Positions 20,934 to 22,092 of a DNA stretch of 22,092 nucleotides are shown piece after piece (the stretch's first letter is position 1; each line of letters opens with the position of its first letter). Below the pieces are notes generated by a model. The model saw nothing but the letters and a program-made list of their open reading frames with translations. It made no database searches and was not told the DNA's origin. Location of the stretch: assembly GCA_034698045.1 (NCBI GenBank), contig JAQGAU010001006.1, positions 1-22,092 of the forward strand, written 5' to 3'. The DNA comes from Paramacrobiotus richtersi (taxonomy: Eukaryota; Tardigrada; Eutardigrada; Parachela; Macrobiotidae). Both the position numbers and the translations under genes were made by a program.

Positions 20934-22092
20934 TCATTCTTCACTTCCATCCGGCTCACTATGCAGCCGCAGCTGATGCCGCGTCAACTTCCCCTCCACC
21001 ATGAACCCCTGCCGGCAAATCGTACATTTAAAGGGGAAATCCTCATACTGCATCACCTGCCGGGGGTTGACATACTTTTTCCGCTGCCCGGTGATGACCT
21101 TCTCCAGATACCGCTGCCTCTTTCTCTCCCGGACATCCGGATCATGAATCTCCCGCTTATGCGACATGAGCACACTGGGATGGTTGAAGGTCTTGTCGCA
21201 AATGTCACACTTGTAATTGTAGTCGTTCGAATGCTGGTGCATGTGTAGGGAGAGGGCGTGCTGGTTGCGGAGGGTTTTCTGACAGACCGTGCACGTCTGC
21301 AGGTCACTGATGTCGTGGTGGCGGCGGTGGTGGGTTTTCATGAGGCGGTATGATGGGAAGATTTGTGGGCACATTTTACAGTGGAATCCGTCGGGTTCTT
21401 TGTGGGTGAGGACGTGACGGTTTAACCCGATGGTGTAGGTGAACATTTTGGCGCAGATTATACACTGTCGACAGAATGTGTGTTTCTGGAAAGAGAAACG
21501 GTCATGAAGAATGAAAGGAATAGATTTTTGAAAAATATTCAACATGAACAACTAATTCATGTTCACGTTACCAAAAAATATGTAGCTCACAGTTGTGCAA
21601 TGTTAAACCATTCCTAAATGCTCTACTCAGTCTCGAGAGCAATCAAACAACAATCCTTCATAATTATTATTATGATATTATGTAAATGTGATAACAAAGT
21701 TAGATTAAACCATCTTTTACAACAATCTGCGAAAGACTTTTGCTATATTCAATATCTTAATTAAATATTAATTAAATATCTTTAGCAGTCTTTTTAGCGC
21801 ATGTTATGCAAAAAGTGTTCTGTTAACCATAAAATTCAATTTGCACTGTGAATTGTCGCTTGTTTATGTCACTGTTTTCAGACTGAGCATCAGCCACCGA
21901 TTCATAAAACACGGTTTTCGTTTTCCTGAGTCCAGGGAAACTATCATTTACCTCACTGCGGTGCGCCGCCAGGAGTACACAGCTGGGCAATATCTCCTCA
22001 CACAGCGGGCACGGGAACGTCTTTCGTCCTTCCACAAAATGCTCCGGATGCGACCGCCGCATATGCGGATCCATGCCCCTCAACGAGATAAA
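20934..22092 (-). CDS. G6: C2H2 zinc-finger C-terminus of a further array member (5' part outside window)
   Basis: Two exons, 22092-21952 (continuing beyond the window) and 21485-20934, give the last 230 residues. The upstream exon ends at the same place as in G2-G5: a finger 6 tail (MDPHMRRSHPEH), then CPLCEEILPSCVLLAAHRSE, with finger 7 completed by KH after a phase 0 intron. The last exon holds a degenerate finger (CIICAKMFTYTIGLNRHVLTH), then CKMC, CTVC and CDICDKTF fingers. Unlike its paralogues it continues through a basic helix-prone linker (RERKRQRYLEKVITGQRKK) to an extra finger (CTICRQGFMVEGKLTRH) and an acidic tail, so it is 552 nt, not 363. A knuckle and PR/SET domain upstream are expected from homology but not visible. 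Confidence 0.82.

Overview
The window is animal nuclear DNA. Genes are split by short introns (about 70 to 700 bp) with GT-AG borders, and the proteins are metazoan chromatin and ubiquitin-ligase adaptor families. Fairly AT-rich introns, tight spacing and expanded THAP, C2H2 and MATH-BTB families suggest a compact invertebrate genome. An arthropod-like or tardigrade-like ecdysozoan is my guess, and nothing here fixes the species.

The main content is a head-to-tail array of six paralogous genes on the minus strand, called G1 to G6 by rising coordinate. G1 (1-2811) lacks its 3' end and G6 (20934-22092) lacks its 5' end. G2 (5585-8705), G3 (9284-11832), G4 (12707-16028) and G5 (16819-20007) look complete. 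I rebuilt the exons by hand from splice signals, reading frame and comparison among copies. The four full copies give intact products of about 801, 700, 832 and 658 residues.

The shared protein plan is: a variable DNA-binding N-terminus (AT-hook and/or THAP domain, absent in G3 and G5); a C-x2-C-x7-C-x2-H zinc knuckle; a PR/SET domain; an acidic and basic linker; and 8 to 11 C2H2 zinc fingers. Knuckle plus PR/SET is the signature of the PRDM7/9/11 branch of PRDM histone methyltransferases. Here the vertebrate KRAB module is replaced by a THAP domain, the DNA-binding domain also found in P-element transposases. I know of no described family with this layout.

All introns upstream of the PR/SET exon are phase 1, so N-terminal exons can be gained or lost without breaking the frame, and the copies differ in just this way. 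The PR/SET domain is nearly invariant among G2-G4, while finger residues at DNA-contacting positions vary. This suggests a constrained effector coupled to diverging DNA recognition, as in PRDM9 or KRAB-ZFP genes.

One unrelated gene, a two-exon SPOP-like MATH-BTB gene (3326-4778, plus strand), sits between G1 and G2. It is divergent from G1 (515 bp between start codons) and convergent with G2. Intergenic stretches hold likely 3' UTRs, several poly(A) signals, a small AT-rich tandem repeat and one perfect hairpin. I saw no tRNA, rRNA, CRISPR array or recognisable transposon or virus copy.
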